From Candidatus Colinaster scatohippi (GTDB lineage: Bacteria > Bacillota > Clostridia > Lachnospirales > Lachnospiraceae), in NCBI GenBank assembly GCA_018064805.1, contig JAGHUN010000031.1, positions 1-60,006 of the forward strand: a stretch of 60,006 nt of DNA, given 5' to 3'. The position numbers and the translations under genes are program-made. This document shows, piece by piece, positions 26,655 to 36,097 of the stretch. The notes beneath the pieces were generated by a model that ran no database searches, was not told the DNA's origin, and saw only the letters and a list, made by a program, of their open reading frames with translations. Position 1 is the stretch's first letter, and the number at the start of each line of letters is the position of its first letter.

Positions 26655-27602
26655 TTATTCATATACTATGAAGTCTTCCACATATCTCATAGCATGTCCC
26701 CTTTTTATTACGGGCTGTATAACAGACTCCCCTGCTATAAACTGTGTAAGACTCATCACTTCTTCGTTATATCCGAATGCCGCCTTTATGGATGTCGAGG
26801 ATGAAATTCTTGGATTAATTTCAAGAAGCCTCAAACCATCCTCACTATTTCTAAACTGAAAATTCGTCGGTCCCACAGGCTTAAATACCTTAGCCAGTGC
26901 TTTAAGCGTCTCCACATAATCCTCTTCTTTTATTACTACGGCATTCTCAGTATAGCCACTTCCCGAAAGCTTGCGCTTGAAAGCAATAATCGCCTTTAGC
27001 TCACTACTCTCATCGAAAAAACCTGATACCGTATACTCATGATTGTCATCACCAATCATTTTCTGCACCATAAGTTCCTTGCCAATACTATCCTTGTATT
27101 TAGCGAGCTCAGACACATCCTTTAATCTCACAATACCTTTGGAACCAAACCCGCATCTCGGTTTAAGTAGCAGTGGTTCCTTCATAGCAAGAGCCTCTTC
27201 ATAATCAATTGTTCCGGGAATCGCAAGAGAAGGAAGCTCTCTCTTAAGTACCTTATAAAACTCCCACTTATCAAGGCAGAGCCTTATAAGTTCTGAATTA
27301 TTGAGAAGAACAACTGCACCTGTTCTCTCAAGGATATCTCTGTTCTCATTCCAAACCTCCATATCCTTCTCAATACCGGGAATAATCATATCAATTTTGT
27401 ATTCTTCAATTGTACCTGTAAGCCATTCAATATAAGTCGGATCAACTGTCATTGGCGGATTAAGTACTATGTCCGCAAAGCAGTTTGCCGGTGATTCCTC
27501 ATAAATGGTCGTGCCAATAAGAAAATGGCCTCCATCCTTAAGATTCCTAAGTATTCCATAGCCTACTATTCCGGACGCACCGGAAACAAGAATTCTACTC
27601 AT
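26655..27602 (-). CDS. ATP-grasp family protein
   Basis: ILVSGASGIVGYGILRNL; PLLLKPRCGFGSKGIVRL; LRLLEINPRISSSTSI. Confidence 0.85.
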   Translation of the reverse strand: MSRILVSGASGIVGYGILRNLKDGGHFLIGTTIYEESPANCFADIVLNPPMTVDPTYIEWLTGTIEEYKIDMIIPGIEKDMEVWNENRDILERTGAVVLLNNSELIRLCLDKWEFYKVLKRELPSLAIPGTIDYEEALAMKEPLLLKPRCGFGSKGIVRLKDVSELAKYKDSIGKELMVQKMIGDDNHEYTVSGFFDESSELKAIIAFKRKLSGSGYTENAVVIKEEDYVETLKALAKVFKPVGPTNFQFRNSEDGLRLLEINPRISSSTSIKAAFGYNEEVMSLTQFIAGESVIQPVIKRGHAMRYVEDFIVYE

Positions 27603-29293
27603 AGTAATTTCACAGCCTCATAAAATTCGCCGATTAACTTATCCGGAATAACCGATTCCTGAGCATCGATGGTTTTCCCCGGTTCCGGTTCAACCTTCAT
27701 CTCTAAAGGAAGAACTACCTCTATTACCACTGCACTATCATCTCTAATCCTATCCTCAACCTTAGTAACATCGGATTTTTCGTTTATGCAGTAATAATCC
27801 ATCTCAAATGCCTTTGCAATTGCCTTAATATCGGGTTCCCTGTAACCCTCAACCGAGGCATAATATCTGCCCTCAAACATATTATCCTGGAGCCTTCTTA
27901 TCATTCCAAGGCAACTGTTATTAAGCACCACAAGCTTAAGCGGAATATTATCTCTTTTGGCAGTCTGAAGCTCCTGCAGATTCATCATTAGTCCGCCATC
28001 ACCGGTAAATGCAATAATATCTCTGTCCGGACATCCGTAGTACGCACCTACTGCTGCCGGAAGAGAATAACCCATACATCCAAGTCCTGCAGAAGTTAAG
28101 AATATATTATCCTTAATGCTGAGCGATTGCGCACAAAGCATCTGATTCTGGCCAACATCAGTTGTATATACAGCCCTGTCACAACATATATCCGAAATTG
28201 CCTTAACAAGTGCATTTGGAAGTGAATTGTCTGCCTCTGCATTAAATCTTTTTTTCCATACAGCAAGCAGATTCGACCAAGTCTGCCACCCGTATTCTTC
28301 AGTGTCTAAATTGGCCACTTTAAGGAATTCTTTAACATCACAGTTATAAGAAATATAATTATCTGACTTTCTGCCAAGTTCGAAGGCATCCACATCTACC
28401 TGAATTATATCCGCCTTGGGAGCAAACCTTTTTTTTATATACCCTGCCTGGCGCTCATCAAGTCTTGAACCAAGCACAAGCAGAAGGTCACATGCTGCAA
28501 TTGCGGCATTCGCAATATAATTACCATAGGAGCCTATAAATCCGACATAATTGTCATATTTTTCCGTAACAAGCCCCAAGCCTCTTAATGATGCAACAAC
28601 CGGAATACCCTTTTTACCAAGGAACTCTGCCAATTCCTCCTTACAGCTCTGACAGCCTCCACCTATTAGAATAAGCGGCCTCTTTGAAGCATTAAGTCTC
28701 TCATAAAACAAATCAGTATTAACCGATGGCTTATCCTCATCAGGCATAATATACTGCTCAAGCTCTTCAATATTAATCTCCGCCCTCTGAACATCATAAG
28801 GAATATCTATTACTACAGGTCCCGGTCTTCCTTCCCTGACAAGCCGAATGGCTCTCTGAAGCTCATATACTACTCTTGATGCATCATCCAGATAAATACT
28901 TTCCTTAGTAATGCCTTCTGTCATACTGACAATATCAGTCTCCTGAAAAGCATTTTGTCTGATACTATCGTCAGGACGTCTGCCAAGTGTATGGACATTA
29001 CCTGTAATAAATAAGCACGGTATAGAATCAAAATATGCATTAGCTATACCATTAAGCAGGTTAATTGCTCCCGGCCCACTGGAAGAAACCGCAACTCCGA
29101 TTTTGCCGGTTACCTGGGCATACGCATTCGCAGAAAAAGCCGAACCCTGTTCAGAGTAATTCTGAACAAAGGTAACATCACTTCTTTTTCCGACCGAATC
29201 AATAAAATCCGCAATACTACCACCGGTATAACCAAATATTACATCGGTACCCTCTCTCTTCAATTCATCGACTATATAGTCAGTCAGCTTCAT
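27599..29293 (-). CDS. Acetolactate synthase-like TPP-dependent enzyme
   Basis: SEQGSAFSANAYAQVTGKIGVAVSSSGPGAINL; FTGDGGLMMNLQELQTAKRDNIPLKLVVLNN. Confidence 0.85.
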   Translation of the reverse strand: MKLTDYIVDELKREGTDVIFGYTGGSIADFIDSVGKRSDVTFVQNYSEQGSAFSANAYAQVTGKIGVAVSSSGPGAINLLNGIANAYFDSIPCLFITGNVHTLGRRPDDSIRQNAFQETDIVSMTEGITKESIYLDDASRVVYELQRAIRLVREGRPGPVVIDIPYDVQRAEINIEELEQYIMPDEDKPSVNTDLFYERLNASKRPLILIGGGCQSCKEELAEFLGKKGIPVVASLRGLGLVTEKYDNYVGFIGSYGNYIANAAIAACDLLLVLGSRLDERQAGYIKKRFAPKADIIQVDVDAFELGRKSDNYISYNCDVKEFLKVANLDTEEYGWQTWSNLLAVWKKRFNAEADNSLPNALVKAISDICCDRAVYTTDVGQNQMLCAQSLSIKDNIFLTSAGLGCMGYSLPAAVGAYYGCPDRDIIAFTGDGGLMMNLQELQTAKRDNIPLKLVVLNNSCLGMIRRLQDNMFEGRYYASVEGYREPDIKAIAKAFEMDYYCINEKSDVTKVEDRIRDDSAVVIEVVLPLEMKVEPEPGKTIDAQESVIPDKLIGEFYEAVKLL

Positions 29294-30252
29294 TATTTGT
29301 CCTCAGGTACTATTTTGAGTTCGGCATATCCAAAGCCTTCCTCACCAAAACGATTACCGCAATATAACATATAATACTTGCCATCGACTTCCATTACATA
29401 AGGATAAGCAATCATCTCGCTATCCCATCCTGTCTCAGAAAGTCCAATTCCAACCTGCGAGTCATCTCTTGTCCAATTAAACAGGTCATCTGAATATGCA
29501 TATCCCATTGCATATCCTCTTCCCTCGGTGTGTCTGAAATCAAGTCCATATCTGTAACAGAAGAACATATGATAACGATTATCTATCTTAACAATTGCTG
29601 CTGATGTCTGACTTTCATACTCAACAACCGGCTCAATAATCGGCTTAGGATCTCTGTTCCAGTTGATTCCATCCTTAGATGTCGCATGAACAAGAAGATA
29701 CTGTGACTCCATTTTTTCCTCACCCTGAAGCCATCTCTGTCCAGACAGATAGAACATATGCCAGTCATCCTCTGCAAGTCTGTAAACCTGCGGACACGCA
29801 TGAAGATATGGTTCATACATTGTAGGTCCAATAACCGGTCCCTTTCCCACCTTCTTAAATGTTTTGGCATCAGTTCCCTTGGCAAGACCTATTTCCCATG
29901 AATAAGGTGTACTGACTGCTCGTGTCCATCCGCAGAAATATAACCAGTATTCGTCTCCGACCTTTACAATACTATTAGGCATTGAACCAAATTCATCAAA
30001 TTCTCCAATACCTCCAAGCGGAACCATAGGCTCCTCTGCAATTCTTAAAACCTTACTAAGGTCATGTCTGTCAACATCAACCCATCCACCGTGAGCACGA
30101 CTCATTCCATCATGATATGCTTCACGAGTAGAGAAATATATCCTTATATAATCACCAAAATCATAGATAAACGGACACTGAGCGTGGCTGTACATCCAGT
30201 CAGAGTACCCATTTGGCGAGAAAATCATGCCTTTCTTTTCCCATACAAACAT
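29293..30252 (-). CDS. Five-bladed beta-propeller GH43-like protein
   Basis: Repeated Tyr/Trp-rich blades (VGDEYWLYFCGWTR, EDDWHMFYLSGQRW, IDNRYHMFFCYRYG, VDGKYYMLYCGNRFG); no signal peptide. Confidence 0.7.
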   Translation of the reverse strand: MFVWEKKGMIFSPNGYSDWMYSHAQCPFIYDFGDYIRIYFSTREAYHDGMSRAHGGWVDVDRHDLSKVLRIAEEPMVPLGGIGEFDEFGSMPNSIVKVGDEYWLYFCGWTRAVSTPYSWEIGLAKGTDAKTFKKVGKGPVIGPTMYEPYLHACPQVYRLAEDDWHMFYLSGQRWLQGEEKMESQYLLVHATSKDGINWNRDPKPIIEPVVEYESQTSAAIVKIDNRYHMFFCYRYGLDFRHTEGRGYAMGYAYSDDLFNWTRDDSQVGIGLSETGWDSEMIAYPYVMEVDGKYYMLYCGNRFGEEGFGYAELKIVPEDK

Positions 30253-30255
30253 CTT

Positions 30256-30999
30256 CTAGTCCTCCTGTATTTCCTGCTTTGTTTTTATGCTGCATTCATT
30301 CATTCTATTCTTGAGTTCTTCCTTCGGAATAGAAAAAAGAAGATCAATCATTGATAATCCCGGAACAAACTCGTCTGTTCCCTGCTCATACTCAGTAAGC
30401 CTTGGGAATATGAATTTAAGTTCTACTCCGTTCTTAGCAAAAAGAACATCATCATATAATTCAACGCCACCTGATGGATTTATATAAATATCTGCATCAA
30501 GCATTTTGCATATATCAAGTATCTTATGCTGAGCCTTAAGGGATTTATCATTATCAAGCTCTGACGAAAGCATAATCTTCGTATCAATATCAAGATACTC
30601 ACAGACCTTCACGGTTGCATTATAAATATATTCTACAAGGTCCATTGTTGGAAATAGAATAATATCCTTAATAAGCTCATTAACGTTTTTCCATTCAGGA
30701 GCTTTTCTGTAAGCATTACTTACAAGTCCCCACAGCTTCTGCTTGTCTGCCTCATCTACAAATTTATGCTCACAGATCAATCTGTTCTGACTTGCATTCA
30801 ACAAAGGAATTGTAAAAAGGTATTCCTTCCCATTATTCAGAATCCTGTTTCTGTTAATCCAGCCTCTTTTAATAAAATTAACATCATCATAAAGCACATA
30901 AGTGTCTACAGAATTTATATGCTGAAAATAGCCGAAATACGGCATAAAGTATGGCTGCATTATTCCTACAATATTTGGTTTATCGGTACTTTTTGACAT
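30256..30999 (-). CDS. WbqC-like family protein
   Basis: NIVGIMQPYFMPYFGYFQHINSVDTYVLYDDVNFIKRGWINRNRILNNGKEYLFTIPL. ATG 30999 chosen over 31053. Confidence 0.85.
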   Translation of the reverse strand: MSKSTDKPNIVGIMQPYFMPYFGYFQHINSVDTYVLYDDVNFIKRGWINRNRILNNGKEYLFTIPLLNASQNRLICEHKFVDEADKQKLWGLVSNAYRKAPEWKNVNELIKDIILFPTMDLVEYIYNATVKVCEYLDIDTKIMLSSELDNDKSLKAQHKILDICKMLDADIYINPSGGVELYDDVLFAKNGVELKFIFPRLTEYEQGTDEFVPGLSMIDLLFSIPKEELKNRMNECSIKTKQEIQED

Positions 31000-31027
31000 C
31001 TGTGTCACTTTACCCTCTCTTATCCTG

Positions 31028-31897
31028 TTAAAAAACCACAGGTGAAATCCCATTTGCTATCAATTTGCAGGCTGTAGAGATTATCTTACCAATACCATAA
31101 TTATTCACTCGGCAAAGATGAAGGAAATAGCTTCCGTTTCTCTTAATCAGTCTGTAATCTTCTTTTGATATATTGCTACGGATATATTTCGTAGTTCTTA
31201 TAAAAACCCCCAAACGAACATCAAAGGATTTTGTATCCGTAGCTGTAGTAATACTTCCCTCTCTGGTAGTTACAACATAGATTGTGTCACCTTTAACTGC
31301 TATTTTTTGCGCAAAGCGACCAATCTGTGCACAAAAAAATACATCATTTGCTACTTTTGAATCCTCGAAAAGAATGCCACATTTGGTAATCATTTCTCTT
31401 CTTATCAGTTTGCTCCATGGAGCCACTAATTCATATCTCAGGCTAAGTTCATTCTTTCTGCATGTATCTTCGACATATCTGTCCAAAATACTGCAAAAAT
31501 CGATATGCCTGTCGGATTCTTTTCCTGTATCAATATTTATACTGGATGGATGGTAAAAAATAATATCCTCATCACCATCCGCATCTCTTCTGATAATATC
31601 GGCAAAATCATCTGTAAATCTGTCATCCGAATCTGCAAAGAGAAGCCAACTGCCACTTGCATGGCTCATACCTATATTCCTACAGACACCTGCCCCTTTT
31701 TTATCAGTATCATTATCATAGAAGCTGATGTTACGGCCGGCATATCTGACCTTACACTCAGAATATGCATCCAGTTCCTTAGTACTCTTATCATCAACTA
31801 CAATTACCTCAATATCTTCATCATTCGGAATTGTATCGAGCAGCTTAGAAAGCATATCAGGAATATTATAATGTGGAATGATTATTGAAAATCTCAT
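31028..31897 (-). CDS. GT2 family glycosyltransferase
   Basis: MRFSIIIPHYNIPDMLSKLLDTI; EVIVVDDKSTKELDAY; WLLFADSDDRF. Confidence 0.85.
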   Translation of the reverse strand: MRFSIIIPHYNIPDMLSKLLDTIPNDEDIEVIVVDDKSTKELDAYSECKVRYAGRNISFYDNDTDKKGAGVCRNIGMSHASGSWLLFADSDDRFTDDFADIIRRDADGDEDIIFYHPSSINIDTGKESDRHIDFCSILDRYVEDTCRKNELSLRYELVAPWSKLIRREMITKCGILFEDSKVANDVFFCAQIGRFAQKIAVKGDTIYVVTTREGSITTATDTKSFDVRLGVFIRTTKYIRSNISKEDYRLIKRNGSYFLHLCRVNNYGIGKIISTACKLIANGISPVVF

Positions 31898-31901
31898 TTT
31901 A

Positions 31902-32660
31902 TCAGCTCCTGCCCTTTAACCTGTCATAGAGTTTACACTTACAATATTCAATACAATAAGCCGGGCTACTCATAAGCTTATGATCATGTCTAACCTTAAG
32001 AAGATCATAATAAGCCTTATCCGAGGCACATATTCCGCCGAGAGCAAAGTTTGCTATCACGCTTTCAAGTGCTTCAAAATGCACATTCCCTTCTTCATAA
32101 AAGCGAAGCATTAAATCATAATCCGCCGCACTGATATATTTCGTATTGAAGGTACCTATTTTTTCATAGGTCTCCATAGTAACAAAGCATGTCGGATGTG
32201 CAATCATTCCTTCACGAAGTGTCTCATGATTACTCTGAGCCACAGATACCTCTTTACCATCTCTCCATGTCCTTAGCTTTCCATAGAAAACAGCATATGG
32301 ATACTGGTGGTCTGTCAGCTTCCATCTATCCAGCGCCTCAAGCATCTTACAGACAGCATCTTCTTCATACCAGTCATCACTGTTAATAATTCCGACCAGT
32401 TCACCGCCTGCCATCTCTATTCCCTTATTCATTGCATAATACAAGCCGTCATCAGGCTCAGATACCCATTTAAGTCTTCCCTCAAAGGCTTCCTCATATT
32501 TCTTAATTATATTAACCGTATCATCTGTTGATGCCCCATCAACAATAATATATTCATAATCCTTTGATGTCTGATTGAGTACGCTCTTAATTGTCTGTTC
32601 TATTGTCTTTGCACTGTTATAAGATACCGTAATTATCGAGCATCTCTTCTTTTCTGCCAT
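31902..32660 (-). CDS. GT2 family glycosyltransferase (WcaA-like)
   Basis: CSIITVSYNSAKTIEQTIKSVLNQTSKDYEYIIVDGASTDDT; GIINSDDWYEEDAV. Confidence 0.9.
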   Translation of the reverse strand: MAEKKRCSIITVSYNSAKTIEQTIKSVLNQTSKDYEYIIVDGASTDDTVNIIKKYEEAFEGRLKWVSEPDDGLYYAMNKGIEMAGGELVGIINSDDWYEEDAVCKMLEALDRWKLTDHQYPYAVFYGKLRTWRDGKEVSVAQSNHETLREGMIAHPTCFVTMETYEKIGTFNTKYISAADYDLMLRFYEEGNVHFEALESVIANFALGGICASDKAYYDLLKVRHDHKLMSSPAYCIEYCKCKLYDRLKGRS

Positions 32661-32661
32661 A

Positions 32662-33390
32662 TTACAGTAATTTCCTTTTGATATATTTAAGCGGACGAAG
32701 CAGCATATACCACACCGGAAAGCATTTCTTTATGCTGTCATCATCTTCCTTCCACATAACCGGAATATTCTTTTTGTCAGAACTTATTCCCTCTATGTTA
32801 TCCATCCTTGCAATATCTCTGTCCACATAGTTAAGTTCTTTTTTATCCCTAACCATTCTGCAAAGCATATTGAAATCTGCAGTAATTCTGTACCGGGTAT
32901 CATAGCCATACAAAAGCATAGTCTCCCGCTTAATAAACATAGCCTGGTGACAAATCATCCTGCCCTTTAAAAGCGTCCACTTTGTCTCTGCATTCGTGCC
33001 CTTGTACTTCTCGGTAAACTCGCCATCTTCCCTAATGCGAACAACATTACCATATGTAATATCACCGGACAGTCTGTCTGAAATATCTGACAAAACATTG
33101 GAATCTGCGAAAATGTCACCACTGTTCATAAAACACAGATAATCGCCTTCTGCTATGGACGTAGCCTTGTTCATGGCATCATACAGACCATTGTCAGCTT
33201 CCGAAATCATTCTTATTATGGCATTATCTGAATATTCACCAATTATTTTTAAGGTCTCATCCGTAGATGCGCCATCCACAATGATATATTCGAAATCATC
33301 GTATTTCTGCGAAAGCACCGATTCAATTGTCATTCTGATTGTATCCTGTGAATTAAAGCACACAGTTACAACTGAAATCTTCTTACTCAT
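32662..33390 (-). CDS. GT2 family glycosyltransferase
   Basis: ISVVTVCFNSQDTIRMTIESVLSQKYDDFEYIIVDGASTDETL; LCFMNSGDIFAD. Confidence 0.9.
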   Translation of the reverse strand: MSKKISVVTVCFNSQDTIRMTIESVLSQKYDDFEYIIVDGASTDETLKIIGEYSDNAIIRMISEADNGLYDAMNKATSIAEGDYLCFMNSGDIFADSNVLSDISDRLSGDITYGNVVRIREDGEFTEKYKGTNAETKWTLLKGRMICHQAMFIKRETMLLYGYDTRYRITADFNMLCRMVRDKKELNYVDRDIARMDNIEGISSDKKNIPVMWKEDDDSIKKCFPVWYMLLRPLKYIKRKLL

Positions 33391-34382
33391 TATCTTCCTG
33401 TCATCAGATAAAGCACTCTGTAAAGTTTTATGAAAAGCTTAGGCATTAACAGGTAAAACCTTACACATAATTTCATATATGCCGGTGTTCCCTTGCAAGC
33501 CTTAATCTTTTTCCATCTTGGCTTTAAGTCTTCCCTTAAAAGATTAACTGCCGTCATATCAATGATATTTGCTCTGGCCATTGCAGTTGAAACGGCCATC
33601 TCGAATTCAGCAAAGTAGCCTATAATCGGAATATCATCAATATAATTATTAGAAACAAGCTCATCCCTTAATTTTATATAATTCCTCAGTGAAACAAGAT
33701 GTCTCTCTGAATATTTGGCATGTGAAATACTATTTGTATTCCAGTAATACATATAATATGACTTATTGGTTACATATACTCTTTTGGAACTTCTAAGCGC
33801 ATGAAGCACACCGGTAATGTCTTCACCTATAAGTCCATTCTTAACAAACGGATAGTCCTTTAATAGCTCTGCCTTATATATCTTTCCAACATAGGTTCCC
33901 GCCAGATATCTTGTGACAAAATAGTGCATCATCATCTCACTTACATCATCACATACAAAGCATTCCTCGGGTATTGCATCTGTAGTCCAGACCTTGCCGG
34001 AATCATTGAATCTTGTGAAATACGATGTCACTATATCGCAATCATTATCAAATAACATCCGAAGCATTTCTTCTATCATTTCGGACTTGGCATAATCATC
34101 CGAATCAAGAAAAGCCAAAAAGCCTCCTGTTGCATTCGCAACACCACTTTTTCTGGCATAGTCGGGACCTGCATTCTCCTGAAAAAAATAACGACATCTG
34201 GAATCTTTATCAACATACTCCTTGCAGATACTCGCCGAGTTATCTGTCGAACCATCATCAATCATTATTACTTCAATGTTTTTGTAAGTTTGAGCCAGAA
34301 TACTGTCAATACACCTGGCAACATATTTTTCCGCATTATATACAGGCACAATGACCGATACTAACGGTTCTTCGTTAATCAT
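33390..34382 (-). CDS. GT2 family glycosyltransferase
   Basis: PLVSVIVPVYNAEKYVARCIDSILAQTYKNIEVIMIDDGSTDNS; LAFLDSDDYAKSEMI. Confidence 0.9.
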   Translation of the reverse strand: MINEEPLVSVIVPVYNAEKYVARCIDSILAQTYKNIEVIMIDDGSTDNSASICKEYVDKDSRCRYFFQENAGPDYARKSGVANATGGFLAFLDSDDYAKSEMIEEMLRMLFDNDCDIVTSYFTRFNDSGKVWTTDAIPEECFVCDDVSEMMMHYFVTRYLAGTYVGKIYKAELLKDYPFVKNGLIGEDITGVLHALRSSKRVYVTNKSYYMYYWNTNSISHAKYSERHLVSLRNYIKLRDELVSNNYIDDIPIIGYFAEFEMAVSTAMARANIIDMTAVNLLREDLKPRWKKIKACKGTPAYMKLCVRFYLLMPKLFIKLYRVLYLMTGR

Positions 34383-35332
34383 TACTTGTCCTCATCAAAA
34401 TTAAGACGTTTTTCCTCAACAACAAGCGGTCTATGTATGACTCGTGTATTGATATTAAGGATATATTCTCCAATAATTCCTATAAAAAGGAGCTGCAACG
34501 AACCTAAGAAGAATATACCAATCATCATAGGTGCATTTCCCGGGTTAAAGCTGTACCAGTGAACCAACTTCATAATAAGGTATGCAAGTGCTATTACCAA
34601 ACTTATCCCCGAAGCAATAAATCCAAGGAATGTTGCAATACGCAGACCAACCTTTGTATATGAAGTAAAGCTTAACATTGCTGCATCATATAACGTATAG
34701 AAGTTATTATGAGTCTTACCCGCTCTTCTTTTTGCCTGTTCATACTCAACTTCAATTCGGTTAAAGCCGGCACCATACTCTGCAACAATACCCCTAATGA
34801 ACGGAATTGGATCATCCAGTTCCCTAAGAAGCGCGATAAAGGTCTTATCATACAAACCAAAGCCTGTGAAGTGCTCAATCATCTGTACGCTTGACATTCC
34901 CTTAATCAGCTTATAATAGCAGGAGCGAAGGAAATACAGAATTGGATTTTCCTTGCTTGATGTTTTAATTCCGCTGACAATCTTATGTCCTTCCTCCCAC
35001 TTATGCACGAAAGTAGGAATCAGTTCCACCGGATCCTGGAAGTCGCAACAGAGTGTAACTGTACAATCTCCGGTTGTCTGACACATTCCATAAAACGGAC
35101 TGTTAAACTGTCCAAAATTTGTCACATTAAAAATAGCCTTGATTTTCTTATTCTCCGCGCAAAGTCTTTCGAGAATATCTCTTGTTCCATCCATTGAACT
35201 GTTATCAATAAACAAAAGCTCATAATCGTATTCCGGAAGAGCTTCTTCCATCACATTAATGACCGTTTTGCTCATTAATTCAACATTTTCGACCTCGTTA
35301 TAACAGGGAATCATAATACTTATTTTTTTCAT
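34382..35332 (-). CDS. GT2 glycosyltransferase with C-terminal TM helices (GtrB/DPM1-like), paralogue of 12461-13402
   Basis: ISIMIPCYNEVENVELMSKTVI; FIDNSSMDGT; EQAKRRAGKTHNNFYTLYDAAMLSFTSYTKVGLR. Confidence 0.85.
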   Translation of the reverse strand: MKKISIMIPCYNEVENVELMSKTVINVMEEALPEYDYELLFIDNSSMDGTRDILERLCAENKKIKAIFNVTNFGQFNSPFYGMCQTTGDCTVTLCCDFQDPVELIPTFVHKWEEGHKIVSGIKTSSKENPILYFLRSCYYKLIKGMSSVQMIEHFTGFGLYDKTFIALLRELDDPIPFIRGIVAEYGAGFNRIEVEYEQAKRRAGKTHNNFYTLYDAAMLSFTSYTKVGLRIATFLGFIASGISLVIALAYLIMKLVHWYSFNPGNAPMMIGIFFLGSLQLLFIGIIGEYILNINTRVIHRPLVVEEKRLNFDEDK

Positions 35333-35352
35333 TAAAATTCTCCAAAATTCCT

Positions 35353-35392
35353 GCTCAAATTGTAAATAGCACTAATACACCCATTTTTGAGC
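35353..35392 (-). promoter_or_regulatory. Structured 5' leader upstream of the left operon's first gene
   Basis: 7-bp perfect inverted repeat GCTCAAA (35392-35386) / TTTGAGC (35359-35353) in the predicted 5' UTR, immediately upstream of the SD. Confidence 0.4.
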
Positions 35393-35404
35393 ATACACTT
35401 ATGT

Positions 35405-35433
35405 ATTATACTTTGTTTGGCCTTTATAGTCAA
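35405..35433 (-). promoter_or_regulatory. Sigma70-type promoter driving the left operon (first gene 34382-35332)
   Basis: Minus strand TTGACT (35433-35428) - 17 nt - TATAAT (35410-35405). Confidence 0.75.
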
Positions 35434-35436
35434 ATA

Positions 35437-35466
35437 AAGAAGGGACCGGTAAATGGTCCCTTCCTT
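35437..35466 (-). terminator. Intrinsic terminator at the end of the right operon
   Basis: 9-bp stem GAAGGGACC / GGTCCCTTC (35463-35455 / 35447-35439 on minus), 7-nt loop, followed by TTTATTTG. Confidence 0.75.
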
Positions 35467-35485
35467 AATTATTTCAGCTAATATT

Positions 35486-36097
35486 CTATTCTGTCTTTCT
35501 TATAAATATTGCCGGATTACCTGCCCATATTTCTCCCGCAGGAACATCCTTAGTTACAACACTTCCGGCACCAATCACGCTACCATCCCCAATTGTAACT
35601 CCCTTAAGAATAATACTTCTTGCACCAATGAAAACATTTTCACCAATGGTAATAGGTGCCGATTTGCCTGCACCTCTTTTTCCTGTATTACTGTCTATGT
35701 TAATACTGTGAAAATCCGTATCAACTATCAGACAGTCTCCTCCAATCATTGTCTCTCTTCCTACGGTCACCTTTTCTACGGCATATATAAGGGAACTTGA
35801 TATTCCCACATTATCCTCAATAATTATTTCCGAATTCTTATTATGTGAATAGAGCCTGGTTATAGCAGTCCCAACCGGATTGGGAACCGTCCCGGAATTA
35901 ATGACAACATTCTTTCCAATACTAATCTTACCCATATTGGTAACCTGTATCTTGCCATTAATAAGAAGACTCTTATCAAATATAACATTGACAGAGCGCA
36001 TCATCCACTTATTTCTGAACCTGTAATATCCCGCAGAAACAGCCCTCTTTATCTTGTAATTCAAATTGTAAAACTTAATAAAAAACCATTTAATCAT
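35486..36097 (-). CDS. Hexapeptide-repeat (LbH) O-acetyltransferase
   Basis: [64 protein letters not shown]. Confidence 0.9.
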   Translation of the reverse strand: MIKWFFIKFYNLNYKIKRAVSAGYYRFRNKWMMRSVNVIFDKSLLINGKIQVTNMGKISIGKNVVINSGTVPNPVGTAITRLYSHNKNSEIIIEDNVGISSSLIYAVEKVTVGRETMIGGDCLIVDTDFHSINIDSNTGKRGAGKSAPITIGENVFIGARSIILKGVTIGDGSVIGAGSVVTKDVPAGEIWAGNPAIFIRKTE

